From Nemertoderma westbladi (Eukaryota; Xenacoelomorpha; Nemertodermatida; Nemertodermatidae), in assembly GCA_032718475.1 (NCBI GenBank), contig JAUCBJ010007858.1:1-47647 (forward strand): a DNA stretch of 47,647 nucleotides, in the 5' to 3' direction. Made by a program: the position numbers and the translations under genes. Below are positions 10,087-21,060 of this stretch, in pieces; positions within the stretch are counted from its first letter, which is position 1, and every line of letters begins with the position of its first letter. The notes under the pieces are model-generated. The model searched no databases and was not told the origin of the DNA. It saw only the letters and a list, made by a program, of their open reading frames with translations.

Positions 10087-11434
10087 GTTTTCTAAAAAGT
10101 TGACGCAGAAGTGGTGTGATCCATTTAGGATCGGTTGATCGTGATTTTACTACTTTATTAGGTATAAACTTGTTAATTCCCTCCTTAAGGCAATCATTTA
10201 ATTTTTGTGCTATTTCGTTAGGATCTCTACTGTCTATAGCCGAAGTAAAGTCGTAACCCGAAATAAATAACGAACAACTTTCCCAATTTGCTTTAGCAAA
10301 ATCAAATATGGATCTGCTGTATAAAGGTGGAGGTTTAATTTCACAATTAATTGTTATATAAACAGGTTTGTGATCTGAAATGAAACCTCCATCCTCATAC
10401 TGCAGGAGAGGGTGGGTGCCATAGTCCAGAGTTAGTGCAGGTTTGTCAGAGAACACCAAGTCTAAGCAGGTGTTGCTAATGGGACGAGTTACTTCATGAA
10501 TGTATTGTGTAAATCCTGTTTGTGCAGCAAATTGCTGGACTGGTAGAGAATCGCCAGATAAACAGTTACTATTAAAATCGCCTGATACGACAATACAATC
10601 GTAATTATTTGATTTTCTTATATCTTCAATTACCTCTGACAGTTTCCCCCAAAATGGCGGCGTTGATGGCACATAAACAGAAATAACCATAAATTTTAAC
10701 TTGCAATGGTAGATTTCAATGAAAATAGCATCCATGGTGCTATTCTCGAACGATGTCCTCCGTTTGTGAGGGATACTTTCCTTAATCAGTACCCCCACAA
10801 TTCCATAGTTATCACTACGTAGCGTACTATAGAATTTAGATGGAGATGTATTTAACTTGTCTTTATTTTTATTTTCGGATGAATTATTAAACCATATTTC
10901 ATTTAGGCAAAAGATATCAATACCAAGATCACATGCTGTTTGATAAATGCTGTCAATTTTCTCCATTGATACGATGTTGCTAGGTGGTATCCTTGGTAGT
11001 AGACTACGAACATTTAACTGGTAAATAGAAAATGGTCCAGGGTTAGATTGAACATCACCTGATAGATCAATAATATTTTTTGTGTAATGATAATTCTCGC
11101 CTGGTTTCAAATGAAACGTTTCAGTACAGCTGATCTGTTTGTGTTTATATGGCCGAGGACAGCCACTGCTGGGCACGTCCGTAGACGAGCAGGGGCATCT
11201 CCAGCAACGGCCACACACGGCCCCAACTGGCCTCAAAGCCAGCGGTAAAATGGAAGGTATTAACCCTAACGTCTCACCAATATGTCGAGATGAACTACAT
11301 AGTATCTGAGTATTACTGTGGTGAGCAGTAATACAATAATAGAGTTTAGGAGCAGGATGCAAAAGTAACACAAGGTAGAGTGATAGTAAAGCAAAAAATA
11401 ATGCACAATGTCGATTAGCAATCATTATAAGCAT
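10058..11434 (-). CDS. LINE-A apurinic-like endonuclease region with 2A-like motif
   Basis: The first ATG in the frame is at 11432-11434. A hydrophobic, signal-peptide-like stretch (ALFFALLSLYLVLLL) lies within the first 27 residues, then a Cys-rich segment, then GDVQSNPGP at 11033-11059 (about residues 126-134), which matches the 2A consensus D-V/I-E-x-N-P-G-P except for Gln in place of Glu. Endonuclease motifs follow: QLNVRS, LNEIW (catalytic Glu), SGDFNSN and SDHKP (catalytic His). The frame ends at 10058 through an apparent one-base indel just before the RT region. N-terminal 2A-like sequences are known in APE-type non-LTR elements of sea urchins and other invertebrates. Confidence 0.8.
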   Translation of the reverse strand: MLIMIANRHCALFFALLSLYLVLLLHPAPKLYYCITAHHSNTQILCSSSRHIGETLGLIPSILPLALRPVGAVCGRCWRCPCSSTDVPSSGCPRPYKHKQISCTETFHLKPGENYHYTKNIIDLSGDVQSNPGPFSIYQLNVRSLLPRIPPSNIVSMEKIDSIYQTACDLGIDIFCLNEIWFNNSSENKNKDKLNTSPSKFYSTLRSDNYGIVGVLIKESIPHKRRTSFENSTMDAIFIEIYHCKLKFMVISVYVPSTPPFWGKLSEVIEDIRKSNNYDCIVVSGDFNSNCLSGDSLPVQQFAAQTGFTQYIHEVTRPISNTCLDLVFSDKPALTLDYGTHPLLQYEDGGFISDHKPVYITINCEIKPPPLYSRSIFDFAKANWESCSLFISGYDFTSAIDSRDPNEIAQKLNDCLKEGINKFIPNKVVKSRSTDPKWITPLLRQLFRKREKCHKKAR

Positions 11435-11536
11435 AAACAATTCAGCAATTTGTCTGACGGTTATGTAATATGTTTATAATTGATGCTAGGCTAGAAAGGT
11501 AAAATTAATACGTGTAAATGTGTTAAATGTGTATTA

Positions 11537-11582
11537 GGGTGGTCCACAAATGTACAAAAAACACTCCATTTGTGGACTACCC
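11537..11582. repeat. 16-bp inverted repeat (hairpin)
   Basis: GGGTGGTCCACAAATG (11537-11552) faces CATTTGTGGACTACCC (11567-11582) across a 14-base spacer, with one mismatch. It lies just upstream of LINE-A. Role unknown. Confidence 0.7.
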
Positions 11583-11669
11583 CAATGTGTATAGATAGAT
11601 AGATAGGTATATATATATATACAAAATGCAATACATGCATGTATCGCATCAATAGTACTTTTAACAATA

Positions 11670-12125
11670 TTTCGTAATTCACAATTATTGTTTCGTAATA
11701 ATTACTTTACAATCTTCAAAATAGTTCCTGACTACTCCACCATAGCTACGCAACAGTTACTTCACAATATTTAGTATCAATTACTAACATTGTTTCGTAA
11801 CAATTACATCACAATTGTTTAGCATCAATTACTTACGATAGTTTCGTAACAATTAGATAGTTTCGCAACAGATACTTCACAATAGTTTAGAATCAATTGC
11901 TTACTATTGTTTCGTAACAATTACATCACAATTGTTTAGAATCAATTACTTACAATAGTTTCGTAACAATTAATTCACAATAGTTTCATAACAAATGCTT
12001 CACAATAGTTCCCTAACTACTTCGCAGTCAGGGAATTACTTCACAATAGCAATTATTCACAATAGCGTCGTAACAATAGTTCAGTAACTACTTTACAATA
12101 GTTTCGTAGTAATTAGCCTACTTCA
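11670..12125. repeat. Degenerate 25-27 bp tandem repeat
   Basis: About 17 diverged units of the type TTTCGTAACAATTACTTCAC plus AATAG, with a higher-order period of roughly 80 bp in the middle (a TTTAGAATCAATT variant alternates with the TTTCGTAACAATT form). No coding content. Confidence 0.8.
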
Positions 12126-12129
12126 TACC

Positions 12130-12222
12130 ATGAAGTACACTGTAAAAAAGCTTAATCAATTATATGCACTGGGCCGTGGTGAATCGCCCCAGCAACTGGA
12201 ATATTTGAAGCTACGCTTTACG
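12130..12222 (+). CDS. Possible small first exon (31 codons) before a GTATGT donor
   Basis: ATG at 12130 opens 31 codons (MKYTVKKLNQLYALGRGE...) that end in phase exactly at a consensus splice donor, ACG then GTATGTTT, at 12223. Read through, the frame stops soon after. No downstream exon was recognised. The product is unknown; it could be chance. Confidence 0.2.
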
Positions 12223-12376
12223 GTATGTTTATTAGCAAATGTATTTATATAATGTACATTACATCACCTATATACTTTCTCAAAAATGCCTATGCCCTAT
12301 ATAGACCTCTGGCATATACTTAATAATATTAATTAGGATACATAGTTATCATAGAGACTCTGAATAATTGAAATAA

Positions 12377-12790
12377 TCAAACAGCAACTTTACGAGGATT
12401 TGGTCGGCTACGGGGTGTGGACGAAGAAGGATCGCCACCAGAGCGGGATCCAGATTGGCCATCCCTTTCGGGTCGGCGTCCGAGACGATGGACAATGTCG
12501 ATGGTCGATTTATCAATGGCCAGGCACTCCAGAACATTACACGCGAAATTGTTTGCATGATTACGTTCTGGAATACCGTGTATTAATATGTCGTAATTTA
12601 AATAGGCTTGAGAGAGGTTGTCCTGTTGAACCATCAGTTGGGAATGTTCTTTTGTAATTTTAGATGCGACTGCTTCAAAAGTAGAACATTTGTTGCTACA
12701 TGGAATCATAGAGTCGATTTTATCCGCCATTACATCCATTTTTGCTGCTGTCTCGTGTTTAAACTCTGACAATGAATTTTGTATGATACA
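12377..12790 (-). pseudogene. LINE ORF1-like (L1ORF1p-type) protein fragment
   Basis: A minus-strand frame without its own ATG at the 5' side. It encodes a short helical lead-in, then LNYDILIHGIPERNHAN and IDIVHRLGRRPERDG, ending in a Ser/Arg-rich tail. The pair 'LLIHGIPE ... HRLGRR' is the recognisable RRM-like core of ORF1 proteins found in many LINEs, where they bind RNA. Coiled-coil and C-terminal parts are truncated. No RT from the same element is adjacent. Confidence 0.6.
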
Positions 12791-13787
12791 CTATACGATA
12801 TACTATACTATACTATGAATAAGTTCATTTTAGAGAAAAATGCTTAACTTCGAACATCAAGCCGCATATGATAATGTTAGTTATTATTGGCTTACTGATG
12901 CTGAAACCCGTATTGTTCTAGTGTTCGTACAATGCAGTTTCATAGCATTGTAGCCATCCCATACAGTACACACACTTAGGACTTTCCTGTTCTCTTCAGT
13001 GTCAGTGATCGCTCAGATGCTTTAGAAAGTATATTCTCACCAGCATGACTTATGTTGTTCACAGCTTAGCAAAGTCGTCAATGACGTCCAGTTGGTATCG
13101 AACTGGTGACATCCGGGTTGGAAGACTGGCGACCAAACCATTTCGCAATTTACATCCTCATGGTCCCCCATCTGCTGCTATCTGCTGCTATAGGCTACTG
13201 TGCTCAATCCTTCGGTATTGGCCGTCTTCGGCCTTGAATCCACTCGATAAACCAGTATAACATCAGCGTTAAAGGTTGACACTCCCGATGGAAGGTTGAA
13301 GCGGCACCCTTGACGAGTAAGTTCGTAAGAGTGAGTTTCGATTTGTTGCCGGTGCGATGGGTCATAATTACTAAATTGTTATATTATTATAAGTACTACA
13401 GTATGTACCGGTAAGTGATATAAATCAACTTAGCACTATTGCACTGTATTCAAAGTCCACCAATATAATAACTGGTGTAGCATATTAACACTTTATACAT
13501 CTAGGGGTTTGTGGATTCAATTAGATTTCAATATTTACATTATGCTTTATTTGAATAAATAGATTGGACCAAACAAATTTAATACCCACATTTAACTTTA
13601 ATCTTAAAAGTAGTCAAATAAAAACGACTAATTTTTCCAACTGATGTCTTTAATCACAACTAATTTCGATATTTTTAGAAGCCTGTTTACTGAAACAATA
13701 ACCACGTGACCCTTTGACGTGTTAATAGCGATAGGAGTACGTATGCAATGCAGCGTGTAGCCCTATTTAATACATTGAACTTCAAAT
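12791..13787. other. Intergenic DNA upstream of the MFS gene
   Basis: No convincing gene. It contains a short TATACTATAC microsatellite near 12790-12815 and, on the minus strand around 13085-13165, a tRNA-like stretch with AGTTCGATACC, a weak B-box match. The proximal promoter of the MFS gene should lie in the last few hundred bases, but no clear TATA box was identified. Confidence 0.4.
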
Positions 13788-15170
13788 ATGTCCACCGAAA
13801 TTGAAACAGAAATTGTATCAATTCTTAAGAAGAATGATTCTTCAAACACTGTAATACAGCCTGTGACAGTTAAAGCGAAGTACAGATACAATGTAAGAGG
13901 GATGCTGGTCGTTCTGGGGGGTTTCATAAACGAAGTTAGTAACGCATGGGTATTCACTTTCGGTAATGTAACACCCTACGTTGTATCCTACATTCGGGAG
14001 AGGTCTACCCCATCGACTCTTACTGACCAGACCATGTCATGGGCGTTATGTCTTGGCTACATCACGTTTGGTATCACAGCGCCTCTGGGTGGACTCATGA
14101 GCGAGCGTTGGGGGCCTCGAGCCCCTGTCATACTGGGGAGCCTGCTATTCAGCGGAGGTACCGCCCTGTGCTACCCGGCTATCAAACAAGGTTTCATCGA
14201 GTTCCTCCTTGTCTTCGGTATTCTGATTTACTCGGGTTTCGGTTACGTGTCACCGTTTACTATGGCGCAGGGTTGGTTTCCAGAAAGGAAGGGGCTTGTT
14301 AGTGGGTTGGTTCTCAGTGGATACGGTTTTGGATCCTTGATTTTCGTTCAGTTTCAGACTTGGTATATAAATCCACAAAATCTTCCACCTGATTACGAAG
14401 ACCCTCTTAACCCTGGCATGGTGTACTTCACTCAAAAGGAAATTCTAGACAATACTCCAAAATATTTTCTTGTTTTGGCTATTATTCTTCCAGTTCTACA
14501 AATAATCGGTCTTCTATTAATGAAAGGCAAAAAAGGTGCGCCGAGTGAATGTGAACACTTTGTTATAAATTCTTCTGTTGGCCTAGCACCAAAACACATG
14601 GTTAAAGATAAATTATTTTGGCAACTGTATATCATTTACGCGGTGGAATTCACTGTGGTAGCCTTTGTAAGCAGTCTATACAAGGCCTACGGGGAAACAT
14701 TCGTATCCGATGACCATTTCCTCGCAGTTGTCTCATCCGCTACATGCATCGCTAATTTCGCAGGCCGTTTTGTTTTCGGATTTATTGCCGACCGTTTCGG
14801 GATGCAACCAACTCTGGCGTTTCTTTTCGCATTATTTTCAGCTCTCTGTTTAACCATGCCGCTGGCTCCACTTGGTGGGCGTTGGATGCTCATGTTTTGG
14901 GTTTTTACGATCTTTTTAGTGTGGTCAGGAACAACTCCAATATATACCGCTATGATTACAACAGCGTTTGGTGAAAAACATTCAACTTTCAATTTTGGTA
15001 TATTTTGCACCGCAAATACTGTATCGGGTCTTTTGGGTTCATTCCTTAGTGGTGGATTAGAAGAGTTAATTGGGTGGCCAGCTACTTTTATACTTTGCGG
15101 AGGACTATTAGCCGCATGCATGGTAATCGTAATTGTATTGAAATATAAAGAATTAGAACGTCATACATGA
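13788..15170 (+). CDS. MFS transporter, oxalate/formate-antiporter or monocarboxylate-transporter-like
   Basis: A complete single-exon frame of 460 codons starting MSTEIETEIV. The hydrophobic pattern fits 12 transmembrane helices with a cytosolic N-terminus of about 35 residues and a central loop near residues 240-270. MFS motif A appears as GGLMSERWGPR (101-111) and, in the second half, as FIADRFG. The segment AQGWFPERKGLVSG (160-173) followed by SGYGFGS is typical of the oxalate:formate antiporter/monocarboxylate-transporter branch, so small monocarboxylates are plausible substrates; this is inference. It likely works at the plasma or organelle membrane. There are no introns, unlike most animal SLC16-type genes, suggesting a retrocopy or a naturally intronless lineage. 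An AATAAA lies at about 15374, near the minisatellite. Confidence 0.85.
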   Translation: MSTEIETEIVSILKKNDSSNTVIQPVTVKAKYRYNVRGMLVVLGGFINEVSNAWVFTFGNVTPYVVSYIRERSTPSTLTDQTMSWALCLGYITFGITAPLGGLMSERWGPRAPVILGSLLFSGGTALCYPAIKQGFIEFLLVFGILIYSGFGYVSPFTMAQGWFPERKGLVSGLVLSGYGFGSLIFVQFQTWYINPQNLPPDYEDPLNPGMVYFTQKEILDNTPKYFLVLAIILPVLQIIGLLLMKGKKGAPSECEHFVINSSVGLAPKHMVKDKLFWQLYIIYAVEFTVVAFVSSLYKAYGETFVSDDHFLAVVSSATCIANFAGRFVFGFIADRFGMQPTLAFLFALFSALCLTMPLAPLGGRWMLMFWVFTIFLVWSGTTPIYTAMITTAFGEKHSTFNFGIFCTANTVSGLLGSFLSGGLEELIGWPATFILCGGLLAACMVIVIVLKYKELERHT

Positions 15171-15403
15171 ATGAGTGTTATATACTTAAAATACTGTAGG
15201 TTAATTTGGTTGATTATTGTTATTGTTATTTGTTATTTAATGATGTAGAGCACATGCAACACGGGCTATACTTACATTGGAATTAATTACTGTATTTGTA
15301 CTTTTATTTTTAACATAATGCAACGCATATAACAAGTAATATGTTATTTATTACCGGTACTTGTTTCATACGAGAATAAAAATGACATTAAAAATTATAA
15401 AAT

Positions 15404-18400
15404 GAGAACCAGCTGAGAGACACAGTGATCCGTTGAACCAGCTGAGACACAGTGGTCCGTTGAACCAGCTGAGACACAGTGGTCCGTTGAACCAGCTGAG
15501 AGATACAGTGGTCCTTTGAACCAGCTGAGAGACACAGTGGTGCGTTGAACCAGCTGAGAGACACAGTGGTCCGTTGAACCAGCTGAGAGACACAGTGGTC
15601 CTTTGAACCAGCTGTAAGATACAGTGGTCCGTTGAACCAGCTGAGAGACACAGTGGTCCGTTGAACCAGCTAAGAGACACAGTGGTCCTTTGAACCAGCT
15701 GTAAGATACAGTGGTCCGTTGAACCAGCTGAGAGACACAGTGGTCCTTTGAACCAGCTGTAAGATACAGTGGTCCGTTGAACCCGCTGAGAGACACAGTG
15801 AGTGGTCCGTTGAACCAGCTAAGAGACACAGTGGTCCTTTGAACCAGCTGTAAGATACAGTGGTCCGTTGAACCAGCTGAGAGACACAGTGGTCCGTTGA
15901 ACCAGCTAAGAGACACAGTGGTTCGTTGAGCCAGCTGAGAGACACAGTGTTCCGTTGAGCCAGCTGAGAGACACAGTGTTCCGTTGAGCCAGCTGAGAGA
16001 CACAGTGGTCCGTTGAAACAGGTGAGAGACACAGTGGTCCGTCGAACCAGCTAAGAGACACAGTGGTCCGTTGAACCAGTTGGGAGACACAGTGGTCCGT
16101 TGAACCAGTTAAGAGACACAGTGGTCCTTTGGACCAGCTGTAAGATACAGTGGTCCGTTGAACCAGCTGAGAGACACAGTGGTCCGTTGAACCAGCTAAG
16201 AGACACAGTGGTCCTTTGAACCAGCTGTATGATACAGTGGTCCGTTGAACCAGCTGAGAGACACAGTGGTCCGTTGAACCAGCTGAGAGACGCAGTGGTT
16301 CGTTGAGTCAGCTGAGATACACAGTGGTCCGTTGAACCAGCTAAGAGACACAGTGGTCCTTTGAACCAGCTGTAAGATACAGTGGTCCGTTGAACCAGCT
16401 GAGAGACACAGTGGTCCGTTGAACCAGCTGAGAGACACAGTGGTCCGTTGAGCCAGCTGAGAGACACAGTGGTCCTTTGAACCAGCTGTAAGATACAGTG
16501 GTCCGTTGAACCAGCTGAGAGACACAGTGGTCTGTTGAACCAGCTGAGAGACACAGTGGTGCGTTGAGCCAGCTGAGAGACACAGTGGTCCGTTGAACCA
16601 GCTAAGAGACACAGAGGTCTGTTGAACCAGCTAAGAGACACAGTGGTCCTTTGAACCAGCTGTAAGATACAGTGGTCCGTTGAACCAGCTGAGAGACGCA
16701 GTGTTTCGTTAAACCAGCTGAGAGACACGGTGGTGCGTTGAACCAGCTGAGACACAGTGGTCCGTTGAACCAGCTGAGAGATACAGTAGTCCTTTGAACA
16801 AGCTGCTGAGAGACACAGTGGTCCGTTGAACTAGATGAGAGACACAGTGGTCCGTTGAGCCAGCTAATAGACACAGTGGTCCGTTGAACCAGCTGAGAGA
16901 CACAGTAGTCCGTTGAACCAGCTGAGAGACACAGTGTTCCGTTGAACCAGCTGAGAGACACATTGGTCCGTTGAACCAGCTGAGAGACACAGTGGTCCGT
17001 TGAATTAGATGAGAGACACAGTGGTCCGTCGAACCAGCTGAGCGATACAGCAGTCCGTTGAGCCAGCTGAGAGACACAGTGGTCCGTTGAACCAGCTGAG
17101 AGACACAGTGGTCCGTTGTCCCAGTTGGGAGACACAGTTTTCCGTTGAACCATCTGGGAGACACAGTGTTCCGTTGAGCCAGCTAAGAGACACAGTGGTC
17201 TGTTGAACCAGCTGAGAGACACAGTGGTCCGTTGAACCAGCTGAGAGACACAGTGGTCCGTTGAACCAGCTGAGAGACACAGTGGTCCGTTGAACCAGCT
17301 GAGAGACGCAGTGGTCCGTTGAACCAGCTGGGAGACACAGTGTTCCGTTGAACCAGCTAAGAGACACAGTGGTCTGTTGAACCAGCTGAGAGACACAGTG
17401 GTCCGTTGAACCAGCTGAGAGACACAGTGGTCCGTTTAGCCAGCTGAGAGACACAGTGGTCCGTTGAGCCAGCTGAGAGACACAGTGGTCCTTTGAACCA
17501 GCTGTAAGATACAGTGGTCTGTTGAACCAGCTGAGAGACACAGTGGTGCGTTGAGCCAGCTGAGAGACACAGTGGTTTGTTGAACCAGCTAAGAGACACA
17601 GTGGTCCTTTGAACCAGCTGTAAGATACAGTGTTCCGTTGAACTAGCTGAGACACACAGTGGTCCGTTGAACCAGCTGAGAGACACAGTGGTGCGTTGAA
17701 CCAGCTGAGACACAGTGGTCCGTTGCACCAGCTGAGAGATACAGTGGTCCTTTGAACAAGCTGAGAGACACAGTGGTCCGTTGAACTAGATGAGAGACAC
17801 AGCGGTCCGTTGAGCCAGCTAATAGACACAGTGGTCCGTTGAACAAGCTGAGAGACACAGTGGTCCGTTGAACCAGCTGAGAGACACAGTGTTCCGTTGA
17901 ACCAGCTGAGAGACACAGTGTTCCGGTGAACCAGCTGAGAGACACAGTGGTACGTTGAACCAGCTGAGACACAGTGGTCCGTTGAACAAGCTTAGCGATA
18001 CAGTGGTCCTTTGAACTAGCTGAGAGATACAGTGGTCCGTTGAACTAGATGAGAGACACAGTGGTCCGTCGAACCAGCTGAGCGATACATCAGTCCGTTG
18101 AACCAGCAGAGAGACACAGTGGTCCGTTGAACCAGCTGAGAGACACAGTGGTCCGTTGAACCAGCTGGGAGACCCAGTTTTCCGTTGAACCATCTGGGAG
18201 ACACAGTGTTCCGTTGAGCCAGCTAAGAGACACAGTGGTCCGTTGAACCAGCTGGGAGACACAGTGGTCCGTTGAACCAGCAGAGAGACACAGTGGTCCG
18301 TTGAACCAGCTGAGAGACACAGTGGTCCGTTGAACCAGCTGGGAGACCCAGTTTTCCGTTGAACCATCTGGGAGACACAGTGTTCCGTTGAGCCAGCTAA

Positions 18401-18697
18401 GAGACACAGTGGTCTGTTGAACCTGCTGAGAGACACAGTGGTCCGTTGAACCAGCTAAGAGACACAGTGGTCCGTTGAACCAGCTGGGAGACACAGTGGT
18501 CCGTTGAACCAGCTAAGAGACACAGTTGTCTGTTGAACCTGCTGAGAGACACAGTGGTCCGTTGAACCAGCTGAGAGACACAGTGGTCCGTTGAACCAGC
18601 TGAGAGACACAGTGGTCCGTTGAACCAGCTGAGAGACACAGTGGTCCGTTGAACCAGTTTAGAGACACATTGGTTCGTTGAACCAGCTGAGAGACAA
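15404..18697. repeat. 29-bp minisatellite, about 113 copies
   Basis: Head-to-tail units of 29 bp built on GTCCGTTGAACCAGCTGAGA followed by GACACAGTG. Recurrent variants include TTTGAACCAGCTGTAAGATA, CCAGCTAAGAGA, CCAGCTGGGAGA and TTGAACTAGATGAGA, which recur together in blocks (for example near 17000-17130 and 18000-18200), implying higher-order duplication. Because 29 is not a multiple of three, three units (87 bp) give a 29-residue periodic peptide. The minus strand is largely stop-free in all three frames, giving overlapping frames of up to about 300 codons that I treat as non-coding. Confidence 0.95.
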
Positions 18698-19837
18698 CAA
18701 TGCTGCATTTACTAGCTTTAATTGCATATTGACAGTCGCACGCCTGTATGTATAATTAATGTATTAATGCTTTAATGTATTTTTCAACAGTATTTTTCAA
18801 GATTATTTTTCAAACTTCTTTCGACATTTATGATAATTACGACCAATTTTATTGGCCGTAATTACAAAATTACGAGGGCCCCTTTGTGTACTATCGGATC
18901 CGAAGTAACACTCACCCGGTTTTGCTTTTCCTCTTCCCAAAGGTTTTTCAATGTTCTGTTACGTACAGTAATTAACCTTTATTATCCAACACGGAAGATA
19001 TAAAATTACTATTATTTTTATGGATGGTCTGTAGTATAGTTAGCTATAGGTAAGGTTATAAAGTCCTTAATAACTATTTACATACAGTACTTGTGTGTAA
19101 AGTACTGTAGCACTTATTTACAGTGTGATGATTCGAGTGGCTTTGTTACACGAACGAACGTTAGTGAGTGAGTGAAAAAAAAGTCACGAAGATCAGAACA
19201 CTGTAAAGTACTTTGCAACAAGTTTGTATGTAGTTTTATTCCAAAATTGTAACATAACGAAAAGATTGTACATATATTATATGTGATAGAAACTGCACAA
19301 ATTATATTAGTTGCCGTATAAATAATTGTAAAAATGACATAAATTATGTTATAAATAAAGTTAGCTTATATTTATGGTGGCGTTTGGAGCCATGTTAATA
19401 CAGTAGTTTATAGCTACTGGTTAAGTTACCGGTAAATGCAGTAGGCCTATCTGGCTGTCAGGCAATTCATTATAAATGCCACCTATTAAATTGTATTGTG
19501 TACGTGGTAATCAATGACGCCGTAACTTTACAGCTCGCCGTCATTGGTTACCACATAAACAAGGGACATATTACAACACCAATACAATACTAAATGTACA
19601 GGCCAATACAAATGATGTAATGTCCTCAAAAGTTGTAAAGTGCTAAATAACGACTCGCTGTTAATACTAACTTGAATAAAATAAATAAAATAAAATAAAA
19701 TTGAGTAATGTTACAATTTTGGAATGAAAATATACAATACATAATGCTGTAATGATAATGAATATAATGAAGATAATGAATATAATACATAACAGCATAA
19801 TAGATAACTAATTAATAGATACTGATAGAACCAAGGT
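18698..19837. other. Intergenic DNA with one hairpin
   Basis: AT-rich with no gene seen. Contains the inverted repeat at 19504-19554 and a short AAATA-type microsatellite near 19676-19700. Confidence 0.5.
19504..19554. repeat. 16-bp inverted repeat (hairpin)
   Basis: GTGGTAATCAATGACG (19504-19519) pairs with CGTCATTGGTTACCAC (19539-19554), one wobble, 19-base loop. The flanks carry further ATTGTATTG / CAATACAAT complementarity, so it may be a small palindromic MITE. Confidence 0.6.
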
Positions 19838-20120
19838 TCCACCTTGGTGTAGTGGTTGCATTGAATTCACATCTCCTGTAGGTCGTCGTGGGTTCAATCC
19901 CCACATGGGCCAGGGCAGTTTTCGTTTCGGTACGAATGCCAAATGCTTTAAAGGGACCAGCCAGGGCGCACATCTGCCTTGCATCCTTAAGTGGTAGCTA
20001 AATGAGTACTGGAGTTTCCTCTGGGGAGTAAAGTTCTGGGGAGACCGCACTGGAAGTCGTCAGACTTTGTGCGTAATCCCTGGCCTAGCGGCCGAAGAAA
20101 ATTTACTTTACTTACTTTAC
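19838..20120 (+). mobile_element. tRNA-derived SINE
   Basis: A tRNA-like head with a perfect A-box match TGGTGTAGTGG (19845-19855) and B-box GGTTCAATCCC (19891-19901). The B-box is flanked by a stem of GTGGG with CCCAC, as in a T-arm. A tRNA-unrelated body of about 200 bp follows, ending in a TTTACTTTACTTACTTTAC tail, the sort of short-repeat tail used in LINE-mediated mobilisation. Pol III transcription is expected for the family. Target-site duplications were not clear. Confidence 0.8.
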
Positions 20121-20893
20121 AAGTCGGTTCACCGTTTGTAAATTATTGTATCAAGGCATACTAGACAAGGTATAAGGTCTTCTCTGTTTTCTTGTAGTCA
20201 TTGACTTTCAGAGACTGCCCTGCATACAGATGTACAGGCATAGGCTACCTGACAACAGCGCTGCACTTCAGCACTTAGGCAGCCCTACTGATGTACTGTG
20301 TCACATGTTCCTTCAATCTGTTGTGTTGTACCGGTAGTGCACTGCACAGGGCTCTTTCCGGTTTCAGGGGCACTTAGGCCTAGTATATATTACTAATATT
20401 ACTGTCGACTGTTATTTATTGTACCGGTTCATCAGTATTGGTGTACAGGTGTATAAACAGTATAAACACAACCTGACCCTGACAACAGCTTCTATTAGAT
20501 ACCGTAGTCTCAGACCAATAGACTGACAGATTCATGTTGGCACAGCCATTCCAACTGTCCAAGCCAAAGTAAACCTTTTGGTGAAAAATGAAAGTACTTA
20601 GAAATGCATTTCTTTTGTTTTGAGTCTGTAGCACACATATTGTGCTTCATAAAACTGTTTTCAAATGTTCCATAACCCTCGCCAATTTTTTTACAGGGTC
20701 CGCAAAATTTGATTTAAAAAATGTCAAAAACAAAATTTTTGGCATGATCATTACCAAACTGACAATGCCATATGTTTTTCAGAATCTTATATCTATGTAT
20801 TATGTATTAATTAGCCATGTCCAATGTCGGTTAAATAATGTACAACTAATAAATATTTTTCTAATATCATTGTAATGAGTGGATGGAAAATAT
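20121..20893. other. Intergenic DNA left of the nested transposon region
   Basis: No gene recognised; short frames only. The left end of the outer transposon may lie in here, since the first GTCACGACCGTTACG motif is at 20894. Confidence 0.35.
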
Positions 20894-20908
20894 GTCACGA
20901 CCGTTACG
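20894..20908 (+). promoter_or_regulatory. Subterminal motif, forward copy
   Basis: GTCACGACCGTTACG followed by CTG. Identical to the 18-mers at 27429 and 27811. It is the only left-side copy in the forward orientation. Confidence 0.6.
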
Positions 20909-21060
20909 CTGAAGAAAAAGTTTTTCCAATATCTCCAGATCCCCGGCAGTAATGGTTATAATCTTTTATATCTATCGTTAGCTGGTTCGTATCAATTGTT
21001 TGAGTCATATAGTTTAACTTGACTATACCATATACAGCTATATGTTCCAGTTGTAGTAAT

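Larger units (their letters stand above)
7439..11440 (-). mobile_element. CR1/jockey-like non-LTR retrotransposon (LINE-A), nearly full-length but frameshifted
   Basis: A minus-strand element with an AP-endonuclease region, reverse transcriptase, a short C-terminal tail and a 3' UTR ending in A(10) (the T-run at 7439-7448). The frame is broken at about 10065-10085 between endonuclease and RT, and again near 8047 before the last 60 or so residues. No second copy in this window. The 5' boundary is not defined and may extend beyond 11440; no target-site duplication could be identified. Confidence 0.85.

Noticed and set aside
13080-13165. Possible tRNA-derived SINE on the minus strand
   Set aside because: Only a weak B-box (AGTTCGATACC) and no good A-box at the right distance.
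15395-18708. Many overlapping minus-strand reading frames of 60-300 codons with a SWFNGPLCLSAGST-type repeat
   Set aside because: They follow from a 29-bp unit without stop codons in any frame. No start context, domain or splice evidence supports a protein.
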